From: Mycteria americana
Lineage: Eukaryota > Chordata > Aves > Ciconiiformes > Ciconiidae
Reading direction: 5' to 3'
DNA length: 64,000 nt
Assembly (NCBI RefSeq): GCF_035582795.1
Contig: NC_134368.1
Coordinates: 31,060,501-31,124,500, forward strand
Every line of letters begins with the position of its first letter. Position 1 is the first letter of the stretch. The translations under genes and the position numbers were made by a program. Under the pieces are notes generated by a model. That model was given only the letters and a program-made list of their open reading frames with translations. It made no database searches and was not told the origin of the DNA. Below, piece after piece: positions 10,566 through 22,800 of this stretch.

Positions 10566-12128
10566 GAAACGATGGGCAATAACCAGTGAAATGTTGAGAC
10601 AAAGTAATAGTTTTCTCAAGGTAGTTAACATAACTTTGCAGGAACAGTCAGAAGGCCTCTCCTGCCTATACTGTTGCTTTATTAGCATAAACCACAGCGG
10701 GGGAGCTCTCACAACTGCTTTACAACTTCCTTTTAAGAAATTCTTTTAGGAGAGGAACTAAGGCAGAGACCCTTCAAATTAAAATGGGATTCTTTATCTG
10801 CCCTTGTCAAAAAAAAAAACTCCAGTAAGAAAAGAATGATGTAAGGTAGATCAGAATCTGGAGGAATGCTCAGTCTTTGAAGTGACTTACAGTTTCTTTA
10901 AAAAAAAAAAAAAAAAGGCAGCTTCATATATTGCACTACATGACAACGAAGAATGTAATCAAATTACTACACGTCTTCAATCACTTTATTCACACTTAAA
11001 GTAGCTTTACTGAGAGCCTTCCTGAGAAGGATGTTTGTGCTGGGACTGGAGTGACTGCTTGCACAGGCTCACCTGGTTAGCATGCAGCAGTAATACCTGG
11101 TGTAGGAAAACCCTGACAAGGTCCCGCTGATGATAATCTTTCTTGCTGTGAGCTACTACCCAAGTGGCTTAGGACTAGACTTAAGAACAAAATTGAGCTT
11201 GGCCATCCACTGTGAGCTTATTAATATAAGTAAACCTGTTTGCCAAGGGTGGCCTTGTGTTTTCCTCATACCTTTTGAGTGTTGCTTAGTGTCACATGCA
11301 GAGGGCTTAGACACTCCTTGCTGTGGTCCTGCACCTGCCCAAGCAAAGTTTTCTGTGCTGTTCCTGCTCACATGTGACTTGCAGGAGACCTCTCATCCCT
11401 CTGGCCTCTTCCCTGAGCACAGGCTATGTGTAGCTACTAAAGCTACTTCCTACAAATAAGGAGCTAACTATCACGCTAGGGTCACTGAAAAGGCTCCGCT
11501 CCAGTCTTGGTCTAGAAGAGGAGCAGGCTCTTGTGACCATCTCCTTTCATCTCTTCAGCTACTCAGTATGAGATGGTGGCTGAGTCCCAGCATCCATTGC
11601 CACAGCTGTGGCCCCACTGGCTGACAAGATTCCTCCAAAGTGTGTGTGTATCGGGGGGAGGATGATGACTTGGAAAACTAGTCTCTGCCTCAGTAAGAGG
11701 AGCTGCTTGACCCATAGGAAGTACAAGAGCACCACTGTCTGCTTAAACTCACCCCCTTCTTGTTGTCCTACATAATATGTCCTCAGATAGCCAAGTCAAG
11801 AGACCTGAGAGCATCTGATGAAAGATGCGTGAGGGAGAGAAGACCACAACTGCCAGCCTCCATCATCTCCGGAAAGCTGCAGCATCTCAGAGGTGTGAGT
11901 ACCCGAACTCACTGGCCAGCAATGGCCACTGGATGCAGGACAGCCTTTCTGCTACCAGCAGAGTAGGACACCTCTAGGACACCTCCCAAGGCAGAAGGAC
12001 TAGGTTCTTAGGGGCAACAAATAGTGCAAAAGAAAAAGGGGTCTCAGGAATATGCAGTCTTGGTGTATGTAGCCCTGTATACTAGGAGAGAAGAAGAGGG
12101 ATGAGGTTCAGCATTGTAAGAGCATTGC
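10546..12128. other. Gap between the convergent 3' ends of RASL11B and SCFD2
   Basis: No gene recognised. It contains A-runs at 10810-10819 and 10900-10916. The 109-codon open frame at 11130-11459 has no family resemblance. Confidence 0.6.
10900..10916 (+). repeat. Poly(A) run of 17
   Basis: A homopolymer just past the RASL11B poly(A) site. No retroposed gene body is seen immediately upstream other than RASL11B's own flank. Confidence 0.8.
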
Positions 12129-12134
12129 TTTATT
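12129..12134 (-). terminator. Candidate SCFD2 polyadenylation signal (AATAAA)
   Basis: TTTATT on the plus strand gives a canonical AATAAA on the SCFD2 strand, 1.6 kb after the stop. The following 50 bases are not clearly GT-rich, which weakens it against the ATTAAA copies at 12496 and 12701. Confidence 0.3.
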
Positions 12135-12495
12135 GATTACAGAATTTACAAAACATCCATATTCTAAGATTAAACAGTACAGAAAGACAGAAAAGAGACC
12201 AAGAGACTGGCTATTTGCTTTCCAGTTGCTCTGTTCAAACTATTTCTTGAGCTTTTAACATTGCAATCTCGTAATATTTCTCATTTTTTATAGCACAAAG
12301 TTGCATTCTATAGTCATTCTTATAAATCTCTTTTCCATAGAGGCAACATTGTCCATGCTTTATAATCGGTCCATTGTTTCCTTCCAGCCACTCAAAAGTG
12401 AATTTAAATCAAAATGCACCCTTTTCTGAAGACCATTATAAACATTTAAGAGAACTTATGCTAGCTAGTGAACAAAGGTTAAAAAGCAACTTCCA

Positions 12496-12501
12496 TTTAA
12501 T
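12496..12501 (-). terminator. Alternative SCFD2 polyadenylation signal (ATTAAA)
   Basis: ATTAAA on the minus strand, followed within 30 bases by TTTTTAACCTTTGTTC, a T-rich downstream element. It would give a 3'UTR of about 1.25 kb. Confidence 0.3.
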
Positions 12502-13734
12502 CTATTCCTTTGGCATAATAAAGAATGCTATGATAGAGTGAATGCCACTTATAATTTCATATTCTCATCTCAGTGTAAGCTGTAATCTTAGCATCCCTTG
12601 GATGAAGCAAGAGGATGCAGCTTTAGAGCTCCACCATTTTATGTTGCAATTTGGAAGTCTTGGTGCTATACGCAATCACAATCTCTATTGGCTGCTGCTT
12701 TTTAATCACAGATTGTATGAAAATTTTATAAGGAAAAAATTACATAACTGAATTTGATAGCGGCTCTTTCATGATCATAAATTAAAAATAAAAGCTGTTC
12801 TCTAATCATGCTGTTCAGAAATCTAGCTCAGGAAAGAATCTGTTGCTGCGGCCTCTTGAAAATGGGATTGTGCTTTTTTTTTTTTTTTTCTTCTTTTTTC
12901 TCTTTTTTAAATGCATGTGAAGGGACGATTCTTCCGGGGTTATCATCAAACCATCACAGCCCATATGTCCTCCTGCGTAAACCTACAGAGAAGTGTGCCA
13001 TCAGAAACAGTCTTTTCTCCCGGGACTGTGGGTGGAGAAACTAGAGCAGGAAATGGGAAGCTGAGAGAGAAGCAATCCCGTCACCCAGCCCTTGAGTCTG
13101 GCTCTCTCTGCTTCTCTGCCCCTACCAGTCCCGCTGGGAGAGCATCACCGGACTGGGAGCTGCTCTGCCGGCTAAATCAGGGCTGTGCTCCATCGCCTCT
13201 CTGGGGTGAGGGACAAAATAAGAGCAGAGGCGGTTAATGCTGTATAAGGCACACATGTTTTGCAAGGTAACATGACAGAGAAGGTGGATTTTGCTAGCCT
13301 TTCACTCCCCCAGCAGCATTTCCCACCAGAAGCAACCCCAGCGAAACCATCAGGAATATTCAAAGAAAAAAGTACTGCTTGGGGAGTGCAAATTCAGCAT
13401 CACCTGGTCCTCAGCTGCTCCTTTTCTAGAGAATTATTACAAGCGACCATCCTTGCCGCGCAGAGCAGGGCTGGGGTGATTCAGCACCGCATGGTGTTAC
13501 TGTTAAGGAGGGGGAGTTGTTGCTGGACAACTGGACCATTTTGAAGAGCTGCCTGTGAGCTGCACATGTTCCCTTGCATCCAGATACCCCGCTGCTTCAC
13601 CTCATTTCAGCTGGAGTCATAACTGCAGCAGGGGACATGGCATTTTTTGGAAGGCTATTGGCAACAGTGACAGACCAGGGATTTGATGTTTCCAGTCAAG
13701 GCACTCACTCGTCTTCTCCACAGATCGTCCCTCA

Positions 13735-13827
13735 TCAGGTATCAGTGTCAGGCTGGAGTCGGTCTGCGGCAAACAACAACTCAATAACACTGTGTGGTGT
13801 CAGGAGTGCAGAGGAGAGCACGATTAC
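13735..13827 (-). CDS. SCFD2: SCFD2 terminal coding exon
   Basis: 93 nt encode 30 residues (VIVLSSALLTPH to DRLQPDTDT) and a TGA stop at 13737-13735. The acceptor is TCTCCCCCTTCTTCAG|GTA. Entry in phase 0 agrees with the preceding exon. The C-terminus ends two or three residues from the usual SCFD2 end. Confidence 0.95.
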   Translation of the reverse strand, partial: VIVLSSALLTPHSVIELLFAADRLQPDTDT

Positions 13828-16800
13828 CTGAAGAAGGGGGAGAAGAAACAAAAAGTCAAAACGAAGGGGACTGAGACCGATCACAGTACTAATGAGCCAT
13901 GGATATGAACTGTTTGCTCCACCCAAACAAACTGTGTGTTTCTGGTGTTTACTGACAGGCCAGTACAACTTGCCCAGTGAAACTGTCTGCTTGCTAATAA
14001 GTGTAGTTAAATCACTTTAAGGAGCAAAATGACTGGTAGCATTGTACTCCCAATGAATGTGTGCTTTGACTCATTTCTACCCACATCTTACCCGGTGATT
14101 TGTTGTGACTGCCATTGTGTTTGCTGCGAGGCACCAGCTGATGAAGCAGGGGTTTCCTCTCCTATAGCACAGTTTTGAGTGACGGCCGTTTCCTCTCAGC
14201 TGAAGGTAAGGCGAGCACCACAGAAGTGCTGCCGGCCTGCTGCGGGGAGCTACAGTCCCTGTTCAGAAACGTCTCTTCAGGCCAGGCACAGGCTGTTCTG
14301 CACATCAGGACCAAGGCTCAACCTCAAGCACTGTCAGGATGCTATCGCTTTTGTTTGCTCAGATTTTTAATCCAAGACAGGTCTGATGAATGAAACTGTC
14401 GCTCAGTACAGCCATGACACACACCCTGCTAGATGCAGGTATCTCTTTTCCTTAAGTGAAACCCAGTATGCAGACGCCTAGCGTGAAGGCTTCTCTGCAG
14501 GGCAAAGCTATCAGCAAGGAGCGAGCGCATATGCTCTTGCTGCGTGGAGCTAACTCAGGGTCAAAGTTGTGGGACACTGCTCTTACAAAGCCCCAAGTTC
14601 AGTAGTGTTTATAGGGTCAGGACTGCAGGCAGGGACATGGGGGCAGATTTATCTTACTAGCCCACTTGAATATGAATTTGCTTCTTCAGCGCAAATCCGA
14701 GGTGAAGCAGCACGAGCATCGACAACGGAGTACGTCTGTGTGTCTGTTTCCCGCAGTAGCTATCAAACCGCTTGTGCTCTTCGTCCCACAGCTTAAATGT
14801 GTGGTAGTGCTGCATTTCAACTTTTTTGTTGTTCTTTCTTTCATCTTTTCACTTCAAATAATGAAAGGAATCTGGAGTTAAGTTACTACAGATCCCTTCT
14901 GTACTGATGATAGTCTCCCCCTCACTTCTCCCCTTCCCTTGTCCTCCCACACAATCTGCAGCAAACTGACACTGATTATCTCTTCTCCTTCCTATGGATG
15001 AAAAACGCTCTGTAATTTGCAGATGCCAAAGGCTGACACTGTCTCACTTATGTTACGTGAGAATCAGACTATAGCACAGTATGTGCTCGTCTTGTTATCA
15101 CGCAGCTTAGTTCTGAAAAACACGAGGGGACACGTTACCAAAGTTTTTTGGGTGTACAAGCCAAACATCAACAATAGCCACTGCCAGATAAAAGCAATTT
15201 CTTCTTGGAGTCGCACCACTGAACCCTGAGGGGATTTGTGCAACTAATAGCAAACCCAGAGAGAAAAATGAGAGCTGCAACCTTAACGTCTGAGAAAGGA
15301 TGCAGCGAAATACAGTGGGACTTCCCTCCTTTCCCTCCAATATCTCCAAGGGCTCATTGAGGGGGATAAATGTGAATATTTGTTCCTTCATTTGTACAGA
15401 GAAGGGGGGAATTGCCCAGATAAGTAATGTCCACCTCTTCTCCAGGAAGGTCTCTTCAGGACGGTGTATATCTCCTCTGCAGACCTTCTCCTTGTTTAGT
15501 ACAGCGCGCCTGTCTTCAGTGCTTCACCTGAAGGGCCAGCCCTCCTGATGGCAGCCGAGGAGCCAGGAGCTCACATCCCGACCCACCGCGCTGCAGTGGG
15601 CAGCTCCCCCTCAGCGGAGGGCAGGGAAGGGTGCAGCTGACAGCTGATGGTGCATCTGGAGGGGTTCAGCTGTCTGCATGCCTCAGCCACAGCCACACAG
15701 ATGGCCGTGCACGTTGGGAGGGTGAAACATCCACTCATGCTCTTTCCCCTTTTCTTACTCTCCTGATTAAAGTGGAAAAAAAAAGGTAATTTCTTCCTTT
15801 GAAAGTAGGATACTTCTTACTAGGTTAGGGGAACTATTCACTACCATCCAAAAACAAATGAGGTGTAGGAAACACTGTATTCCTTTGTGCTCCTCCATGA
15901 GAAATAAATTTGTCATTCATATTCAGATGCAGGGCAGTTCTGTGGATGGAAACATGTGTCTCCTACTCCACATTTAAATGTCATTTGCCTCAACTCCAAA
16001 CAACTGCTGAAGTAATCAGTGCGTCCTGTCAGTTTTTCTGTTACTTCCCTCAATTCTTTATTTTTGCACCCCCACGTCTCTCCATTTCTCCAAGAGCCAA
16101 TAATTAGTATAAATGTCAGTGCTTTGTTTGACTGGAAGGGACTTGGGAGGCCAGTGTTCCCCTGATGCCTGAATCTGATTGCCTGAACACCACAAAAAAG
16201 CTCTGTTAAACGCTGGCTCGAGTTAGACAAATGCCTGGCTTTTTGAAAAGAGAATAATCCCAAACAGGTGGCACACATTCACAGCTATAGTGCAGAAATC
16301 CAGGTAAATCCAACAAACTCATAAACTTTTTTTATATGAGCGACTTGCACAACTACTTCTTTTCTTCTTTCTCTTCCTCCTCCCACCTCTCCCCCCAAGT
16401 CCTTTCACCTCTAACACAGCACATTTGGACAAAGGGCAAGGTGCAGTAAAAGCTTAAAATTCTTTAGGAATCTGCCTCAGAGGGTGACCTGCCGCTGGGG
16501 TTAAGCCAAAGCAAAGCAACACCAGATCCCATGTCACCACCGTCAAGCTTCAAGTCCCTCTAGAAAGCCAGTCAAAAGTCTCCCTGCATAGTTCTCAACC
16601 AACTCATGTGTTAACCCTCTGCTTATCTTTCAGGGTGTATTAGTACATTTCGGGTGTGGATTAACTTGTCCATCAGTGTGTCACAACTCAATCCCCCTTC
16701 AAGATGGGAAAGAATTTTATTTGCTGTTTTGAGGAGATTAGCAATAGGCTAATTGGGGAGAAAAGTGTAATTTGATCAAAAAAACATTGCTAAAAATGGC

Positions 16801-19800
16801 ACTCCGTCTTACAAAATACTGCTTGAGCCGGCCTTGCAAAGACAACTAAAACGTGGAAAACACATGTCAAAGCCAGGGGCTGCTCAGCCTTTGGTTAGCC
16901 ATTTTGCTAACGATTTCTCACTAATCAAAACTGCATTCCATAGGAACTGAAAACAAGATGTTTATAAGCCATGCTGGAAACTACTTATGTTTACGATGCA
17001 GCTGGTTACACAGCACTTCTTTGCAGTTTTTAGATTACCCTGTATATCTGCACTATGCAGCAGACACCCGATTGCTCTTGTACATGCTCCTCCACAGTTA
17101 ACAATGATTTTTAACATCTCAGGTGCCACCACAGCCCATCCATCCTCCTCCTCTCCCTCCCCACTCCATTCAGATGACAGCTGCTGTAGTCAATTGCTGC
17201 TGCCAGAGAGTGGAAGAGGCAAAGACTAGCTGCATGGATGCTATTGAAGCTTCACCGCGGGACCCATCCTCCTTCCAGGAGTCCAACAGCACATCCAAGG
17301 GCCTCAGAGACTTGGGGCTTTCTCCACATCACCTGCTTCAGGCTACTTAAGGCATGTAGCGGTCAGGTATCTATCAGAGATACCTAGGCCTGGACCAGAA
17401 ACCAGTACAGCTGTATCCAGGCTAATTTATCTTGCAGGATCACCACCGACATGTCCCTAGATGGTACCCAGGCCCTTGGCAGGCTCCTTCTGAGCATCCC
17501 TGCACTATGTCCTGTAGATGCACTGCCAGGGAGCCTGTAGCCTTTTGGACAGCAAATATTTCTGTTTATAAAGAATACCAAGAAATTAATCTTTTGAGAC
17601 ATGATGAAAGCTCCTTCAGAATAATTCCAGTCTGCCCTGAACTCTCCAACCTGAACTTTTATTGCTGACTCATGTGAAAAACAGACCGTTGGTGCCTGAA
17701 CACTTGTCGCCTACAGATGTTTCACAGCAAAATCCTAACACCATTCCTGTCCATGTGGCTGTGGCTTTGTGTAGGTTTGGTACCAGTGCTGTAGGGAACA
17801 TTATCTGATAAATTTTCTTAGTCTTTGTTCAGACAGGAACTGTACATTTAGAACTGTTTTTACCTGGGTACCAGGTTTGCGTGTTGCTACCATATCCTTC
17901 ACCATTTTGACCTCAGAGACTGTCACTCCACCAACCATGAAGATGATCAGAAGAGGATGATCACCAGGGTAAGGGCGATTCACCTGTAAAATGAAGGAAA
18001 GCATTATTTGTAGTTGCTCAGTCCAACTCCAAACCTATGGACTAGAAGAGATGGGTTCCCTGAGCTGCTGGAGGAAGACTAATGAGGAAGCTCAGACAGA
18101 AATATTCATGGAATGCTGGTTTCTGTAGCAGCTGAAAGGGAAATCAATGGGGATGACGCCCAGTTAAAACTAATGAACTGTTTCCAGGGAAATGGAGTCT
18201 TCATGGCTTCCACTGAAACCTAGAGGAGTTTCTCATGAGGTCTGAGGGCTTCTCCCTCCATTCCTTCTTCATTTCTTTCCTCCCTTTCCCAGAGTGGGAG
18301 GAGAGTACTTGGGTGGATGCACAGTTTGGATACACATATGCATGGGGCTTTAAGGAATGAGGGGTAAATTACTACCCAGTAGAAGCAGGGAGTCCAGCCT
18401 AAACATGCTAGAACCCCTGCCTGAGGTCAGCAATGGAAAGAATCGTAAGTAATGTGTTTTCACCAGTCTAGCGAATAATCCTTTACAATTCAACCACTGA
18501 AAATAAATCAGGTTTATTATAGTATGAAATCCATTTCTAGCTTGTTTCACTTCAGAGTTTTCAATACTTCTATGACTGGGTTGCAACTAATATAGAGAAA
18601 CTTTAGCTCAAAGAAAATACTTGTTTCATTTTTCCCCAATTATCATTAAAATGGCACAAACATTCCACTTCAGTTAAGACTTTATAAAACTGCATTTTAA
18701 TTTTAAACGTGAAGGTGATGCTTTACATCAGTTTCCCCTTGCCCACTTCTAGAATTTTAATTACTTTGCTGTTTCCTAGCAAACTCTTTTTTCTTGATAA
18801 AGCACACTCCCCTGACAATGCCTTGCTCTAGTCTTTGGGAGTGATGCCAACGGAGCCCGTGCAATTGCTCTTGTCACGCCACCTTTGAGTATGAAACACT
18901 CCAAATGTTTGGCTCCGAAAAGTGACAGTGAGAACAGTTTAATTTGCTCCTTTTTAGACTCTCCGCCCCCTCTCCTTCCACAAGCGCAGGTTTTTGACAG
19001 TATTCACTTGACAGAACGAAAGTAGTCATCAACCCTTGTTTGGGTGGAGCACAGTTCCTTTGCTTTCACCACCAAGGCAGCTATCTTTGATCCCTGTGGC
19101 TCCAGCTCCTGAGGGTACAGCTCTTCTTCTCTTCCTTGTTGCGGCTGCCCTATATTTAGTCTTTGCGCAGTTTTTCATCCTGCAGCTCCATCAGGCTTTC
19201 TGACTGGCAACCCTCCCTTTGAAGCAAGCACGGGGGGCATGGCGTGATCTCTCTCCAGGCTAGCTGGCCTTTGACTACACAGGGCTCCCTGTTCAATGCT
19301 GCTCCCCAGGCAGGGAGCTCTTCAGCTCCCTGGGAGTTTGAAACCAGTACAAAAAGCCTTAGATAGATGTATTAGTGAGCTGAGTATTTGTGTACCGGGT
19401 GTTTATTCTCTTAATCGCCCCCACTTTGCCAGCCATCTTCATAGAACTGATGGCACAGATATAGCATATATACTACAATTCAGCAGGGTGTCCTGCAATT
19501 CTGGTGCGATATTGAGCAATTTTCCATTTACAGCAACAGACCAATTAAACGTATACACCAGAGCTTACAAAGACTTTCTTTATACACTTTCCCACATCAG
19601 ACTACTCACTTCTTACTATCTGCATATAACATAGTGTCAACCTCAAATGAAAAAAAGTCCATTCCTGTTACAAACACCATGAAGAGTTTAAGTAAGACCT
19701 AAATATTTACTTACAAAGCAGGTCAGATAGAGCTATTACTTGCTAAAATATAAGAGTATTTCATGCCATAATTGCTGTAAGCAGTGACATAAGGTTAAAG

Positions 19801-22800
19801 AAATAACTGCTTGCAAAGATGGTGAAGATAAAAGTTGACAAAACGCTCTGCTACAGCACTTCAAGGTAATACAGGAATTACTGTTTTATGCCTTTTCATG
19901 GATCTTCTTCATGGCTCTTCTTCACCCTGTCGCCAGAGCAAACAGCTCCACTCCATCTCACGAAGCTTCTGAATGAGCCAAGACGTGTGCAAAGAGCTTG
20001 AACTTCAGAAGCTTGCTATTGTATAAAGCCTCTCTTTCCTAATATCTTTCCCAGCAACAAAAAACTCATCATAACCATGCATGCATAGCACTGGACACAC
20101 TGAAAGGACAACCAATATAAGAGCATTAGTCGGAAAACACAAGCTTTCATGGCAATACTAAAGAGAAAATGTCTTGACAAATCATTTCCTTCAGTCAAAA
20201 TAAACCTAGATCCAAACACATGGTGCCTATATAGAACTTATTATTTTTGAGAAGACTAAAGTTCAAACCACAAATTCCAGAAATGCATATTAAAAATACT
20301 ATTAGGCATGCAAACTCTAAATTAAATTAAAATTGCAATGAAAAGGTTCTTGGAATCTGTAATTTTGTTACGCTATGCACAAGTGTTTTGAAGGAGGACA
20401 ATACTTTGGGTACAAAATATTTGGCTGTGTTAAGAATGCAAGTTTCTGCCAAGATTTTTTTGTTTGATAATACAACCACCCAAGGCTCTCTCTTTTGAAG
20501 GAACTGGCTGTGTGTAGCTAAACACAGCTCATTTCTGTGATACAGAAGAAAAACTGAAATGGACTGCAACAAAAGCAATGTGTATCTTCTGGGTTCCTTC
20601 TAAAGTTCAGTCGTTTTGGGACATTTCTGAGGCCTCTGAATCGCATTTACTGTGAAATCTGAATTTTGCAAAAATCCCCAAGTGAAATTCACTTTCAGTT
20701 CAAAATGCCATGCATTAAAAAACTGGGACAGTTATCTCAGGCAATGAGAAAGACTAACCAAGAAAAAAGCAAAACCATTACATCAAGTGAAGGAGCCTGA
20801 AGGAAGAAGGAGAAATGTTTCCCTGAGCTAGCAGAGCATCCCAGCGGGACATCAGCCTTCTCTCCAGCTCCGAGCCCACACTACTGTATTTCCTCAGGAT
20901 GCTGATGGTTAGAGGGCTCTTTGCTAGCACATGTGTCTGCATGGAGGAGAGGGAAAGGGAGAGATGGGCAAGCAGGGTGACAGTGGTCAATAAAACTCTA
21001 AAACTGAAGCAGGAAGGGGTTGGAGGACAGGTTTGTTCTCACGACAGATCACAAAACACAGCCTTTTCGTCTGAGGAAAGCCAGCAGAAACAATTTCTAC
21101 TGCCCCACAAAGGCTATCTCTGCTAACCAGGACACCAGCACCAATGCATATGGTATTTGTGACCAACCAGAAACCAATTAATTTAGCTGAATAACTGGAA
21201 AAAGGAAAACACATCAATCACCAGAAACTAGACTGCCATGCAAGGCACTTGGTATCAATGATACCAAGCTCAGATCATCATAAACCATGTGTGTTCTAGA
21301 GGAGCAGTCAAAAGAGATATCCTTGCGGCACGGAAGCCTTTTCCCTTCACCTTCCCTAAGCTTCAAAACAAACACATCCACCAGAGCAACAACTTCTGGA
21401 TGAGAGGTTATCTTTAGAAGTCTGTCCTGGATGAACATGTCTGAGTCCATCCCTTACCAAAGCATGTTTATGTGAGTTGGCATTTATATTCAAGCATTGA
21501 GGAAAAAATAAAAATATAAGGAAGCTCATGAAATAATTACAGTGCTGATGGTGCAGTAAGTGGAGAAGATCCTCTTGTGTGAGAAATACAGGCTGGTCAG
21601 AAACTCATTCACGTAATAATCGAGCACTTGCCAACAAGCCAGGCTACAAACTAAATGAGCAAGCACGGACACATCTGTGAGGTATGTGATGATGCCTATG
21701 AAATATTCATCCTACATAAGGTTCACTTGCTCATCTGTTATATATTCCTTACAGTAGGATATTTTTCGTACTAGCAGAGATGCAGGTGCTTACAGGTACA
21801 TATTGCCACAATATACTTCATACTCTTACATAATACTCTTCAATGGAGAACTCGGGATATGCAGTAAGACAGAGCTGAATGTACAGCATGCTAGCTACTC
21901 CACACTTCATCTCTGTAGACATTTAAGAAACACTTAGCATAGGCTAATTTGTAAAGCAGAGTAAGCTCTTGTAGAAAGACTGTCTTAAAACATGCTAAGA
22001 GCATCCACAAGGCAATTTCTGACTAATAGGCTTCCTTCCTCCCCACTGCAAGTTGAACCTTATCAAGTTACAGAAAAGGCACTGAATATGGAGCTCCGCT
22101 GATGACCTTCCTCCCCTGTGAGACCTGACTGTTCTCTCCTATCTCAAGGCTGCTCGATGTCCTTAAAATCCTTTGATAAGGTGCCTTGTGGAACGCCTTT
22201 TGGAAATCCAGGTAGGTTATATGAAATGGCACTTGCTTATCAATTTGCTTGTTGGGTGTCTCTGAAGAGCTCCAAAAGCTATGTGAGGTAAGACTTCCCT
22301 TTAGCAAAGCCACATTGCCTCCTCCCCGACACCTTATTTAGGTGTCCAGCATCACCCTTATTTAGGTGTCCAGTCTGTTCCATTCCTCTTGTTTTGTTCA
22401 GCAGGTGCTACCCACCTGTACTGTACCTGCAGTGTGGTGCCTCAAGCTGTTCCCAGCCCCCCTGCAAGGATTTAACTCTCCTAACTGCCCCTTAACTGCT
22501 GCTGAACAATATAAACTCAAATACATAAAATCAGCGACTGCCATATGATGCTATGACCTCAGGAAAACCTTACAGATGAGACTGGGAAGCCTGGTTTACC
22601 TTCATGAACATGCTGAATCCAGTTTTAAGGAGATCGGTGAGGCCTGATGACATGTGCTCAATATCAACAGGATCAGGTCGATCAGGATTACAGATCTCTT
22701 CCACTACCTGTTTCAGCAGCGGTTTGTAAGAAGCCTGCACAAAAAGAACAATACACTGTGAGTAAAGCTGTTTAGACTTGGTGCAACTGCTCTTCTAAAC

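Larger units (their letters stand above)
12129..13734 (-). other. SCFD2: Probable SCFD2 3' untranslated region
   Basis: On the minus strand, sequence after the stop has no near poly(A) signal. Candidates are ATTAAA at 12706-12701, ATTAAA at 12501-12496 (followed by a T-rich stretch) and AATAAA at 12134-12129. The region includes a 16-T run at 12874-12889 (poly-A in the transcript). The true end is undecided, so this is an outer bound. Confidence 0.4.
17984..22599 (-). other. SCFD2: SCFD2 intron (about 4.6 kb) between the FMK and VNRPYP exons
   Basis: AT-rich GT-AG intron. It contains the CR1 reverse-transcriptase remnant at 22068-22330 and a 24-bp-period tandem repeat at 22332-22373. Nothing else is recognised. 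Confidence 0.8.
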
